A DNA stretch of 5,732 bases from Clostridia bacterium (GCA_017548175.1 JAFYMZ010000078.1:1-5732); one strand, 5' to 3'; numbered from the stretch's first letter, positions 1 through 5,604 are shown. Notes: a model not told the origin generated them from the letters alone. A program made the numbers and translations.

Positions 1-86
1 ATGGCGATGACCACGATGATCCAGAAGGGCTGATATCCGCCACTGAAGAGCCCACCCCGGCGGTTGTTACAATTGCAAGCGTACAT
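1..86 (-). CDS. Small Cys-containing, probably membrane-anchored protein (N-terminal part, runs off left edge)
   Basis: Only the first 28 codons are present; the reading frame leaves the window on the left. The visible product starts MYACNCNNRRGGLFSGGYQP and continues with FWIIVVIA, which looks like the start of a single transmembrane helix. A short Cys/Asn segment (C4, C6), an Arg pair and a Gly-rich linker precede it. The start is well supported: a perfect AGGAGG (complement of 95-100) lies 8 nt upstream of the ATG. The gene follows the rex terminator on the same strand, so it is probably a separate transcript, although I see no convincing promoter. The composition (short polar head, Gly-rich linker, Ile/Val tail) recalls the small YjcZ-type proteins of Firmicutes, but that is only resemblance and I do not recognise the gene. 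Confidence 0.6.
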   Translation of the reverse strand, partial: MYACNCNNRRGGLFSGGYQPFWIIVVIA

Positions 87-104
87 AGAAGTTACCTCCT
101 TAAT

Positions 105-142
105 AGATTTCTCACTTCATCCTATTCCACCGGGAGAAATCT
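105..142. repeat. Perfect 9-bp inverted repeat in the leader of the small ORF
   Basis: AGATTTCTC at 105-113 is exactly reverse-complemented by GAGAAATCT at 134-142, separated by 20 nt. On the minus strand the near arm ends only a few bases before the AGGAGG ribosome binding site at 95-100. It could therefore be an mRNA hairpin affecting translation of the small ORF, or a protein-binding dyad. It has no T-tract, so it is not a terminator. Confidence 0.55.
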
Positions 143-157
143 GTGCGGCCGGGAGAT

Positions 158-191
158 AAAAAAATCCCGCGCCGCAAGCGGCACGGGATTT
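158..191 (-). terminator. Intrinsic terminator of rex
   Basis: Read on the minus strand, arms at 184-191 plus 178-182 and at 162-169 plus 171-175 pair almost completely, with a single G-T wobble and a tiny loop. The stem is about 13 bp and GC-rich. It is followed by a run of seven T (complement of 158-164). It begins 9 nt after the rex stop codon, a textbook rho-independent terminator position. Confidence 0.93.
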
Positions 192-199
192 GTGCTTCT

Positions 200-835
200 T
201 TATTCGTCTTCCTTCAGGCGGTAAGCCAGCACCATTAGGCTGTCGGAGAAATGCACATTCTCCACGGGGATCTGGGGGCCGTCTTCCGGCAGCTGCAGGT
301 CGGTGTTGGTAAAGTTCCACAGCGCCTTGATGCCAAACTGCACCAGATTGCGTGCCACGGTACGGGCATGCTCCTGCGGCAGGGTCAGAATGGCGATATC
401 GGGCTTGCGCTCCTGCAGGAATGCTTCCAGCTGGTCGGCATGCAGAACGGAAACGCCGGACACATCTGTGCCGGTCAGTTCGGGATCGCGGTCAAAGGCA
501 CCGATCAGCTCAATGCCCACGCGGTCAAAGCGGAAGTTGCCCATCAGCGCGCGGCCGATCTTACCCACACCCACCAGAATGGCGGTACGGGGACGGTCCA
601 GACTGAGAATGCCGGCGATGGAATCGCGCAGCTGACCCACGGGATAACCGTAACCCTGCTGACCGAAACCGCCGAAGCAGTTGAAATCCTGACGTACCTG
701 CGATGCGGTCAGACCCAAACGCTGGGCGAGCTGGCCGGAGGAAATCCGGGTAACGCCGCTGTCATACAGTTCACACAGATGACGGTAATACCGGGGCATC
801 CGGCGGATGACGGCTTCCGATACGCGTTTTTCCAT
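200..835 (-). CDS. rex: Redox-sensing transcriptional repressor Rex
   Basis: A cytoplasmic homodimeric repressor that reads the NADH/NAD+ ratio. In the known family, NADH binding releases it from operators of fermentation and respiration genes. The protein is 211 aa, the usual length. The N-terminal winged-helix DNA-binding domain covers roughly residues 5-75, including SGQLAQRLGLTASQVRQDF and the Gly/Tyr-rich wing GGFGQQGYGYP. The Rossmann NAD(H)-binding domain follows, with GVGKIG at 89-94 and the AFDRDP strand end at 113-118 that reads the adenosine ribose. The C-terminus ends in a helix (DSLMVLAYRL) as in other Rex dimers. The glycine motif has Lys where many relatives have Asn or Arg. 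I chose the start MEKRVSEA because GGAGG (complement of 842-846) lies 6 nt upstream; a longer version starting MFAP at 874 lacks support and is not family-like. The gene lies downstream of tsaD but 276 bp away with its own candidate promoter, so it is probably an independent unit. Confidence 0.95.
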   Translation of the reverse strand: MEKRVSEAVIRRMPRYYRHLCELYDSGVTRISSGQLAQRLGLTASQVRQDFNCFGGFGQQGYGYPVGQLRDSIAGILSLDRPRTAILVGVGKIGRALMGNFRFDRVGIELIGAFDRDPELTGTDVSGVSVLHADQLEAFLQERKPDIAILTLPQEHARTVARNLVQFGIKALWNFTNTDLQLPEDGPQIPVENVHFSDSLMVLAYRLKEDE

Positions 836-889
836 TGAAATCCTCCATTTCTTGCACCGTTGGGGCGCAAACAAGTCTTTAACAGTAGT

Positions 890-918
890 ACTTTAGCAGA
901 AAATGCCGCCACTTGCAA
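890..918 (-). promoter_or_regulatory. Candidate sigma-A promoter of rex
   Basis: Read on the minus strand: TTGCAA (complement of 913-918), a 17-nt spacer, then TAAAGT (complement of 890-895). Each hexamer matches the consensus at 4 of 6 positions. Transcription would start near 883, giving a leader of about 48 nt before the rex ATG. The -35 sits in a 10-bp palindrome ACTTGCAAGT (911-920), and A-tracts lie directly upstream on the transcribed-sense strand, which could act as an UP element. Confidence 0.45.
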
Positions 919-919
919 G

Positions 920-955
920 TTTTTTTGCCGCTTTTTTCTGTTTTTTCCGCATTTT
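920..955. other. Helically phased T-tracts (likely curved DNA)
   Basis: T-runs at 920-926, 932-937, 941-946 and 952-955 recur at about 9-12 bp, close to one helical turn, separated by short GC-containing spacers. Phased A/T-tracts bend DNA intrinsically. The block lies between the DnaA boxes and the candidate rex -35 element, so it may bring the two together or serve as an A-rich UP element for rex. The role is inferred. Confidence 0.45.
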
Positions 956-996
956 CTCTGCAGCAGACGCAATTTTCCTGTGGTGATTACATTGTG

Positions 997-1026
997 TTAT
1001 CCACATTTTCCACAAGGTTTTCCACA
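997..1026 (+). promoter_or_regulatory. DnaA box cluster (three boxes in tandem orientation)
   Basis: Three 9-mers in the same orientation lie within 30 bp. TTATCCACA at 997-1005 is an exact match to the DnaA box consensus. TTTTCCACA at 1006-1014 and again at 1018-1026 each differ from it at one position. The first two abut and the third is 3 bp further on. Nothing nearby (no dnaA, dnaN or long AT-rich unwinding region) suggests oriC, so a DnaA-titrating or DnaA-responsive regulatory site is more likely. It lies about 160 bp upstream of the rex start and about 85 bp beyond the end of tsaD. From memory, one of the DnaA-bound clusters reported outside oriC in Bacillus subtilis is also near gcp (tsaD), which in that genome lies close to rex. 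Confidence 0.75.
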
Positions 1027-1035
1027 ATTTTCAGG

Positions 1036-1062
1036 AAAACACCCTGTAAATACTGGGGTTTT
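1036..1062 (-). terminator. Weak candidate terminator after tsaD
   Basis: On the minus strand AAAAC plus CCC pairs with GGG, a one-base bulge, and GTTTT, giving an 8-bp imperfect stem around a roughly 10-nt loop. The T-rich side is formed by the 3' arm itself (TTTTCC). It lies about 50 nt past the tsaD stop. The stem is short and the U-tract poor, so termination may be partial or elsewhere. No better terminator is visible between tsaD and rex. Confidence 0.25.
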
Positions 1063-1090
1063 CGCCATTTCAGCGGGGTTCGATTTCAGC
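1055..1090. repeat. Imperfect tandem direct repeat in the tsaD 3' region
   Basis: GGGGTT...ATTTCAGC occurs at 1055-1074 and again at 1075-1090. The two halves are identical; the first copy has a 6-nt middle (TTCGCC) and the second a 2-nt middle (CG). It is directly adjacent, so it looks like a small tandem duplication followed by an indel. No function is evident. Confidence 0.5.
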
Positions 1091-1111
1091 AAAGGCCTCT
1101 ACCATTTGTCA

Positions 1112-2140
1112 TCAGGCCTCGACCCGGGTCAGGTCGGTGCCGGCAGGCATGGTAGCGTAGCAGTTCTGATCTACCGGCGCGGTATTGCCGGCCAGATATT
1201 CGTAATAGGCCTGACAGGCGATCATACTTCCGTTATCTCCACACAGCTTCAAGGGCGGCAGATAGAGTGCCAGACCGGCCTTGTCGCACTGGGTCTGCAG
1301 CATACCGCGCAGAATGCTGTTGGCAGCCACACCGCCGGCGGCTGCGATGGCGGTACGGCCGCGCTCTTTGGCAGCAGCCACCACACGGGGCACCACGGTA
1401 TCGGCCACGGCAGTGGCGATCTCCAGCGCCAGATCTTCGCGGCAGATCTCCTGCTCCTTCTGCTGGGCATTGTGGATCAGGTTGACCGCTGCGGTCTTCA
1501 GGCCGCTGAAGGAGAAGTCATAGGGCGCACCGCTGACACCGGCACGGGGCAGGCGATAGGTGCCGACCTTGCCTTCGCGGGCCAGTTTATCCAGACTGGC
1601 ACCGCCGGGATAGGGCAGGCCCAGCATACGGGCGGTCTTGTCAAAGGCTTCGCCGGCTGCGTCGTCACGGGTGGTGCCCACCACTTCGATCTTGGTGTAG
1701 TCCTGCACATCCAGAATGACGGTATGACCGCCGGAAGCCACCAAGGCGATAAAGGGCGGCCGCAGGTCGGGGAACGCGATGTAGTTTGCCGCCACGTGAC
1801 CGCGAATATGGTGCACGGGGATAAAGGGTTTGTCCAGCGCCTGGGCACAGGCCTTGGCAAAGTTGGCACCCACCAGCAGCGCACCGATGAGGCCGGGGGC
1901 GCAGGTGGCCGCCACGGCATCGATATCCGCCATGGTCAGACCGGCATTCTTCAGTGCCTGCTCGGCCACAAGGCTGATTTTTTCAATATGTTTCCGGGAT
2001 GCGATCTCGGGCACAACGCCGCCGTACAGGGCGTGCATATCGGCCTGAGAATACACCACATCGGACAGGATCGTCCGGCCGTCCAGACTGACGGATGCGG
2101 CGGTCTCGTCGCAAGAACTTTCAATGGCAAGGATCTTCAT
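1112..2140 (-). CDS. tsaD: tRNA N6-adenosine threonylcarbamoyltransferase TsaD
   Basis: Transfers the threonylcarbamoyl group from threonylcarbamoyl-AMP to A37 of tRNAs decoding ANN codons. In bacteria it works in the cytoplasm with TsaB and TsaE. The 342-aa product has the family length and the ASKHA fold landmarks: ESSCDET at 7-13, the metal-binding HHIRGH at 110-115 (H111 and H115), SGGHT at 136-140, AGGVAAN at 268-274, and CGDNGSM at 300-306 supplying the third metal ligand, D302. All expected catalytic elements are intact. The start overlaps the rimI stop as ATGA (4 bp), and GGAGG (complement of 2148-2152) lies 7 nt upstream inside the rimI coding sequence. This indicates translational coupling as the last gene of the polA-rimI-tsaD operon. 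In-frame TTA, CTA and TCA codons are completely absent. The usual partners tsaB and tsaE are not in the window. Confidence 0.97.
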   Translation of the reverse strand: MKILAIESSCDETAASVSLDGRTILSDVVYSQADMHALYGGVVPEIASRKHIEKISLVAEQALKNAGLTMADIDAVAATCAPGLIGALLVGANFAKACAQALDKPFIPVHHIRGHVAANYIAFPDLRPPFIALVASGGHTVILDVQDYTKIEVVGTTRDDAAGEAFDKTARMLGLPYPGGASLDKLAREGKVGTYRLPRAGVSGAPYDFSFSGLKTAAVNLIHNAQQKEQEICREDLALEIATAVADTVVPRVVAAAKERGRTAIAAAGGVAANSILRGMLQTQCDKAGLALYLPPLKLCGDNGSMIACQAYYEYLAGNTAPVDQNCYATMPAGTDLTRVEA

Positions 2141-2610
2141 GCCGGTTCCTCCGTTTCTTCCAGCAGGCGCGTCATCAGAATGGCGTCCTCCCGGGGGGAT
2201 TCGTAATAATTGCGGCGCTTTCCCGCCACATCAAAACCGCACACGCGGTAAAAAGCTTGCGCGCCCAGATTGCTCTCGCGCACTTCCAGATCCATCCGCA
2301 GGATGTCGGCTTCCCGACAGGCTTCTTCCAGCGCCCGATACAGGGTCTGGGCGACGCCCTTTCTGCGATGGTCTGGATGCACTGCCACATTGGCAATCTC
2401 ACAGGTATCAAAGATCATCCGGGTGCCGATATATCCCAGCACCTGCCCATCTTCTTCATACACGAAATACCGTGCCAAGGGGGCATCCAGTTCGCTTTCC
2501 AACACCGCTTCGCTCCAGGGATCGGTGAAGCACTGCTGCTCGATGCGGGCGATCTGGGCAATGTGCCGGGGCAGCAGCGGCAGGATCTGTCCGTTATTTC
2601 TTTGCATCAT
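2137..2610 (-). CDS. rimI: Ribosomal protein S18-alanine N-acetyltransferase RimI (GNAT family)
   Basis: Uses acetyl-CoA to acetylate a protein N-terminus; the best-known substrate, from E. coli, is ribosomal protein S18. The 157-aa product shows the GNAT core: CFTDPWS at 28-33, the beta4 and acetyl-CoA pyrophosphate loop IANVAVHPDHRRKGVA at 72-87, and LEVRESN at 108-114 with E109 at the catalytic glutamate position. AFYRVCGF at 119-126 contains the expected Tyr (Y121), and RRNYYESPREDAILM near the end is a RimI hallmark. The first of two consecutive ATG codons is preferred, because GGAG (complement of 2620-2623) lies 9 nt upstream. The gene overlaps the 3' end of polA by 17 bp and tsaD by 4 bp, so all three are very probably co-translated from one mRNA. 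In many bacteria rimI travels with tsaB and tsaD; here tsaB is missing from the cluster. The true substrate range in Firmicutes is less certain than the family assignment. Confidence 0.94.
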   Translation of the reverse strand: MMQRNNGQILPLLPRHIAQIARIEQQCFTDPWSEAVLESELDAPLARYFVYEEDGQVLGYIGTRMIFDTCEIANVAVHPDHRRKGVAQTLYRALEEACREADILRMDLEVRESNLGAQAFYRVCGFDVAGKRRNYYESPREDAILMTRLLEETEEPA

Positions 2611-5230
2611 ACCAATTCTCTCCCGTACTGACGGCGGCTTCCAGCTTGACGGACAGGCTGGCCGCGGCTTCCATCTCCTGCTGCAGCAGCGCGCACACCT
2701 GCTGCACTTCCTGTGCCGGTGCTTCGATGAGCAGTTCGTCGTGGATCTGCATCACCAGACGTGCCTGCAGGCCCTCGGCCAGCAGACGGTCGCGTACGCG
2801 CACCATCGCCAGTTTGATGACATCGGCAGCCGTACCCTGAATGGGGGTGTTCAGCGCCACGCGCTCGCCAAAGGATCGGGTGTTGAAGTTGCTGCTCTTC
2901 AGTTCGGGCAGATAGCGCCGACGGCCAAAGAGGGTGGTAACATAGCCCTGTTCTCTGGCTTCTTCCTTGATGCGTTCCATATAGGTACGGACACCTTCGT
3001 AATGTGCCAGATAGGCATCGATATAGCTCTGTGCTTCTTTCTGGGGCACATGGATATCGTCGGCCAGCGAAAAGGCAGAAATGCCGTAGACGATGCCAAA
3101 GTTGACCGCCTTGGCGCGGGAGCGCATTTGAGAAGTCACTTCCCCAAGGGGCACGCGGAACACCTGCGATGCGGTAACGGCGTGGACATCCTCGCCGTCA
3201 CGGAAAGCCGCCTGCATGGCGGCATCGTCGGCGATGTGCGCCAGAATGCGCAGTTCGATCTGGGAATAGTCGGCATCCACCAGCACCCAATCGGGCCGGG
3301 TAACGAAGCAGCGGCGGATCTCGCTGCCGTCTTCGCGGCGGATGGGCAGGTTCTGCAGGTTGGGCTCGGTAGAGCTGAGACGGCCGGTGGCCGTCACCGT
3401 CTGCTGCAGGGTGGAATGAATGCGGCCGTCGGGGCCGATAAAGCGGGCCAAACCGTCGGCATAGGTGCTCTTCAGCTTGCTGAGCTTGCGCCATTCCAGT
3501 ACGGCAGGGATGATGGGATGCGCCTCACGCAGTTTTTCCAGCGTGTCGGCATCGGTGGAATAGCCGGTCTTGGTCTTTTTGCCGGCGCGCAGGCCCAGTT
3601 CTTCAAACAGCACCACGCCCAACTGTTTGGGCGAGCCGATGTTGAACTGCTGGCCGGCCAAGGTATAGACCTCTGCCTCGGCCTCCTGCAGGCGGCGTGC
3701 CAGATCGCGGCTGAACTCTTCCAGACGGGCGCCGTCCACCGCCATACCGGCCTGTTCCATTTCGGCCAGCACACGGCTCAGGGGCAGCTCCATCTCTTGC
3801 AGCAGGGTCGTCATGCCCTGTGCTTCCAGCTTATTCTTTAATAAAGGATACAATTGTGCCAGCAGACCGCTGTGCTGCGCCAGCGCCTCCAGCGCTTCGG
3901 GGGCGATGCCCAGCAGCGTGCGGGCATCCTCGGCGGCATAAACGGCAGGCTGCGCTTCAAAGCCCAAAAAGCGGGCGCACAGTTCTTCCAGACTGCTGCC
4001 GCCCTTGGAGGGATCCAGCAGATAGGCCGCCAGCGCGGTATCAAAACCCGGCAGCGCGGGGGTCATATCCCGTTCCATCAGGGCGCGCATCACCGGCTTG
4101 GCGTGATGCAGTACCGGCGCGGCATCGCCGCACAGCAGAGCGGTCAGCAATTTCTCCCAGCGGGCAGCGCCCACCGTTTCTTCCTGCACCAGCAGCGTCT
4201 CACCGTTCGCCGTCACCGCCAACGCGGTCAGATCGGTCATCAGGCACACCGCCGCACCCTTGGGGGGCGCTTCGGCCAGATCCTCGGCCTGCGCGGCCGT
4301 CAGTTCCCGCACGGGCGGCAGTTCCACCGTGAATGCATCGGCACCGGCCTCGGCAGGCGGGGTCAGTTCCAGACGCTTGATCAGGGCGCGCAGTTCCACC
4401 CGGGACAGGAAGCGGTACAGTTCGTCCCGATCCATGGGGGCAGGTGCCAGTTGACCGGGCGCCTTGGCCAGCGGCGCATCGGTAACGCCCATGGCCAGTT
4501 TATAACTGAGGAAAGCCATATCCCGGCTCTCTTCCAGCTTTTTCTTCACTGCCGGACGGATGTCGGGGGATTCCAGATTGGCATAGATATTTTCCAGCGT
4601 GCCAAAACGCAGCAGCAGCTCCATGGCACCCTTTTCACCGATGCCCTTGACACCGGGAATGTTGTCGGAGGTATCGCCCATAATGGCCTTCAGGTCCACG
4701 ATACGGCCGGGGGCCAGACCCTGATAGTGGGCGCGGAACACTTCTTCGTCAAAGATCTCGGTGCTGGTGCTGCCCATACGGGTGATGACCAGCGCTACCT
4801 GTGCGCCCTGATCGATATACTGCAGGCTGTCGCGGTCACCGGTGACGATGGTGCAGGCGTCGCCCTGCTCGCGGCAGCGGCGTGCCAGCGTACCCAGCAG
4901 ATCGTCGGCCTCAAAGCCCTCCTGCTCCAACCGGGCGATGCCCAGCAGATCCAGCGCCTGCTTCACCAACGGCATCTGGGCGGCCAGCTCCTCCGGCATG
5001 GGCTTGCGCTGAGCCTTATAGCCGTCATAGGCCAGATGGCGGAAGGTCTTGGCCCGCAGATCAAAGCACACGCAGATCTCATCGGGCTGCAGGTCTTCCT
5101 TCAGCTTGAGCAGCATATTCAAAAAGCCGTACAGTGCATTGGTAGGGGTGCCGTCAGAGGCAGTCAAGGGCCGCACGCCGTAAAACGCACGGTTTACCAG
5201 ACTGTTTCCGTCAATGGCCATCAGTTTCAT
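2594..5230 (-). CDS. polA: DNA polymerase I (5' nuclease and polymerase; 3'-5' exonuclease degenerate)
   Basis: Fills gaps and removes RNA primers during lagging-strand maturation and excision repair. The 878-aa product has the family's three-part layout. The 5' nuclease (about 1-290) keeps its metal ligands: D7, FD at 56-57, EADD at 107-110, TGDRD at 130-134 and GDTSDNIPGVKGIGEKGA at 185-202 with the helix-hairpin-helix. The central segment (about 300-465) keeps the fold but lacks the proofreading acids: no DTE motif near the start, HHAKPV at 375-380 where an Asp is expected, and only the late Asp (D435) present. The polymerase domain (about 466-878) is intact: motif A DADYSQIELR with D654, the O-helix R703/K707/F711/Y715 in RSRAKAVNFGIVYG, and motif C QIHDELLIEA with D831 and E832. 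It ends in the usual GENWYDAKK. GGGAG (complement of 5238-5242) lies 7 nt before the ATG. It is the first gene of the operon with rimI and tsaD. Its only TTA, CTA or TCA codons are two adjacent TTA at Leu463-464. Confidence 0.98.
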   Translation of the reverse strand: MKLMAIDGNSLVNRAFYGVRPLTASDGTPTNALYGFLNMLLKLKEDLQPDEICVCFDLRAKTFRHLAYDGYKAQRKPMPEELAAQMPLVKQALDLLGIARLEQEGFEADDLLGTLARRCREQGDACTIVTGDRDSLQYIDQGAQVALVITRMGSTSTEIFDEEVFRAHYQGLAPGRIVDLKAIMGDTSDNIPGVKGIGEKGAMELLLRFGTLENIYANLESPDIRPAVKKKLEESRDMAFLSYKLAMGVTDAPLAKAPGQLAPAPMDRDELYRFLSRVELRALIKRLELTPPAEAGADAFTVELPPVRELTAAQAEDLAEAPPKGAAVCLMTDLTALAVTANGETLLVQEETVGAARWEKLLTALLCGDAAPVLHHAKPVMRALMERDMTPALPGFDTALAAYLLDPSKGGSSLEELCARFLGFEAQPAVYAAEDARTLLGIAPEALEALAQHSGLLAQLYPLLKNKLEAQGMTTLLQEMELPLSRVLAEMEQAGMAVDGARLEEFSRDLARRLQEAEAEVYTLAGQQFNIGSPKQLGVVLFEELGLRAGKKTKTGYSTDADTLEKLREAHPIIPAVLEWRKLSKLKSTYADGLARFIGPDGRIHSTLQQTVTATGRLSSTEPNLQNLPIRREDGSEIRRCFVTRPDWVLVDADYSQIELRILAHIADDAAMQAAFRDGEDVHAVTASQVFRVPLGEVTSQMRSRAKAVNFGIVYGISAFSLADDIHVPQKEAQSYIDAYLAHYEGVRTYMERIKEEAREQGYVTTLFGRRRYLPELKSSNFNTRSFGERVALNTPIQGTAADVIKLAMVRVRDRLLAEGLQARLVMQIHDELLIEAPAQEVQQVCALLQQEMEAAASLSVKLEAAVSTGENWYDAKK

Positions 5231-5268
5231 GGTATCACTCCCAGTGAAATCAATTTCTTAACTTATAT

Positions 5269-5297
5269 ATTATAGCTTGTTTTTCTGCGTTTTGGAA
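5269..5297 (-). promoter_or_regulatory. Candidate promoter of the polA-rimI-tsaD operon
   Basis: On the minus strand a perfect TATAAT (complement of 5269-5274) is preceded by a 17-nt spacer and a poor -35, TTCCAA (complement of 5292-5297, 3 of 6 matches). Transcription would start near 5262, leaving about 31 nt of leader. The perfect -10 and the position make it plausible; the weak -35 suggests modest expression, as expected for polA. It is divergent from the tRNA promoter about 40 bp away. Confidence 0.6.
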
Positions 5298-5336
5298 GAT
5301 GTTTTTATATTTTCTTATTTTTTATAAAAAAAGGGG

Positions 5337-5364
5337 TTGACATTCTCTGTTTTTTCTGTATAAT
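5337..5364 (+). promoter_or_regulatory. Consensus sigma-A promoter of tRNA-Gln
   Basis: TTGACA at 5337-5342 and TATAAT at 5359-5364 are both exact consensus hexamers, with a 16-nt spacer. An A/T-rich stretch (5303-5332) directly upstream could act as an UP element. The predicted start near 5371 is only about 7 nt before the mature tRNA, so the 5' leader removed by RNase P is very short. Confidence 0.93.
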
Positions 5365-5377
5365 GAATTATGCTCTT

Positions 5378-5451
5378 AGCGGGATTGTGTAAAGGTAGCA
5401 CAGCAGACTCTGACTCTGTTTGTGAGGGTTCGAATCCTTCTCCCGCTGCCA
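5378..5451 (+). tRNA. tRNA-Gln (anticodon CUG)
   Basis: A full cloverleaf can be folded by hand. The acceptor stem AGCGGGA (5378-5384) pairs with TCCCGCT (5441-5447). The D arm is at 5387-5401. The anticodon stem GCAGA (5403-5407) pairs with TCTGT (5415-5419), and the loop CTCTGAC carries the anticodon CTG at 5410-5412. The T arm GAGGG-TTCGAAT-CCTTC is at 5424-5440. The discriminator is G (5448), as expected for glutamine tRNAs, and the CCA end is encoded (5449-5451). The variable region is 4 nt. It reads the CAG codon, which suits the GC-rich coding sequence here. It is a single-gene unit with its own promoter and terminator, divergent from polA. Confidence 0.96.
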
Positions 5452-5454
5452 AAC

Positions 5455-5493
5455 AAACGGTATCACCGAAAGGTGGTGCCGTTTTTGTTTTTT
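5455..5493 (+). terminator. Intrinsic terminator after tRNA-Gln
   Basis: ACGGTATCACC (5457-5467) pairs with GGTGGTGCCGT (5472-5482) over 11 bp, including two G-T wobbles, closed by a GAAA tetraloop. The T-rich tail TTTTTGTTTTTT runs over 5482-5493. It starts within 6 nt of the tRNA CCA end. Confidence 0.95.
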
Positions 5494-5501
5494 CTGTGAG
5501 C

Positions 5502-5525
5502 CAATCTTCCGCAAAGCAAGGATTG
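5502..5525. repeat. Short dyad next to the downstream promoter
   Basis: CAATC (5502-5506) is mirrored by GATTG (5521-5525), and the pairing can be extended by TT/AA with one bulged base. The right arm overlaps the -35 hexamer of the promoter at 5523-5551, a position where an operator could act. The arms are short and could be chance. Confidence 0.25.
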
Positions 5526-5551
5526 CAAAATGTAAAAAAATGCGATATAAT
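5523..5551 (+). promoter_or_regulatory. Promoter of the unidentified gene at the right edge
   Basis: TTGCAA (5523-5528, 4 of 6), a 17-nt spacer and a perfect TATAAT (5546-5551). The predicted start near 5558 gives a leader of about 80 nt. The -35 has the same sequence as the one proposed for rex. It lies just past the tRNA terminator, so the downstream gene is an independent transcript. Confidence 0.7.
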
Positions 5552-5580
5552 ATGGTATTGATTATAACGATGTTCTTTTT

Positions 5581-5604
5581 CCCGGCATAAATACTTGCCC
5601 CGGG
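5581..5604 (+). other. Hairpin in the leader of the right-edge gene
   Basis: CCC-GGCA (5581-5587) pairs with TGCC (5596-5599) and, after a two-base bulge, GGG (5602-5604), enclosing an 8-nt loop. It lies about 30 nt upstream of the start codon, downstream of the predicted transcription start. There is no T-tract after it, so it is not a terminator. It may stabilise the mRNA or be incidental; it does not match a riboswitch I know. Confidence 0.35.

Noticed and set aside
251..838. 195-codon plus-strand open frame opposite rex
   Set aside because: It is an in-register antisense shadow of rex; rex has all family motifs and a ribosome binding site.
872..888. Possible Rex operator for autoregulation in the rex leader
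   Set aside because: On the minus strand CTGTTAA resembles one half of TTGTTAA-N4-TTAACAA, but the second half does not match. A half-site alone is not convincing.
836..1111. Replication origin (oriC)
   Set aside because: There are DnaA boxes but no dnaA, dnaN, rpmH or gidA genes, no DnaA-trio-like element after the boxes and no extended AT-rich unwinding region. A non-origin DnaA site fits better.
1093..1119. Hairpin from two AGGCCT palindromes around the tsaD stop
   Set aside because: The stem is only 6 bp with a 15-nt loop and no real T-tract follows. As each arm is itself a palindrome, the match may be fortuitous.
860..2206. 448-codon plus-strand open frame opposite tsaD
   Set aside because: It is in exact codon register with tsaD and stays open only because tsaD lacks TTA, CTA and TCA codons. 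It has no ribosome binding site and its composition (His, Gly and Gln rich) is typical of antisense shadow.
2270..5275. Two long plus-strand open frames (523 and 473 codons) opposite polA
   Set aside because: Both are in register with polA and are one shadow frame interrupted by the tandem TTA codons. polA is unambiguous on the minus strand.
5378..5451. tRNA-Gln as an integration site for a mobile element
   Set aside because: I found no second copy of the tRNA 3' end, no integrase and no change in composition in the flanking DNA within the window.
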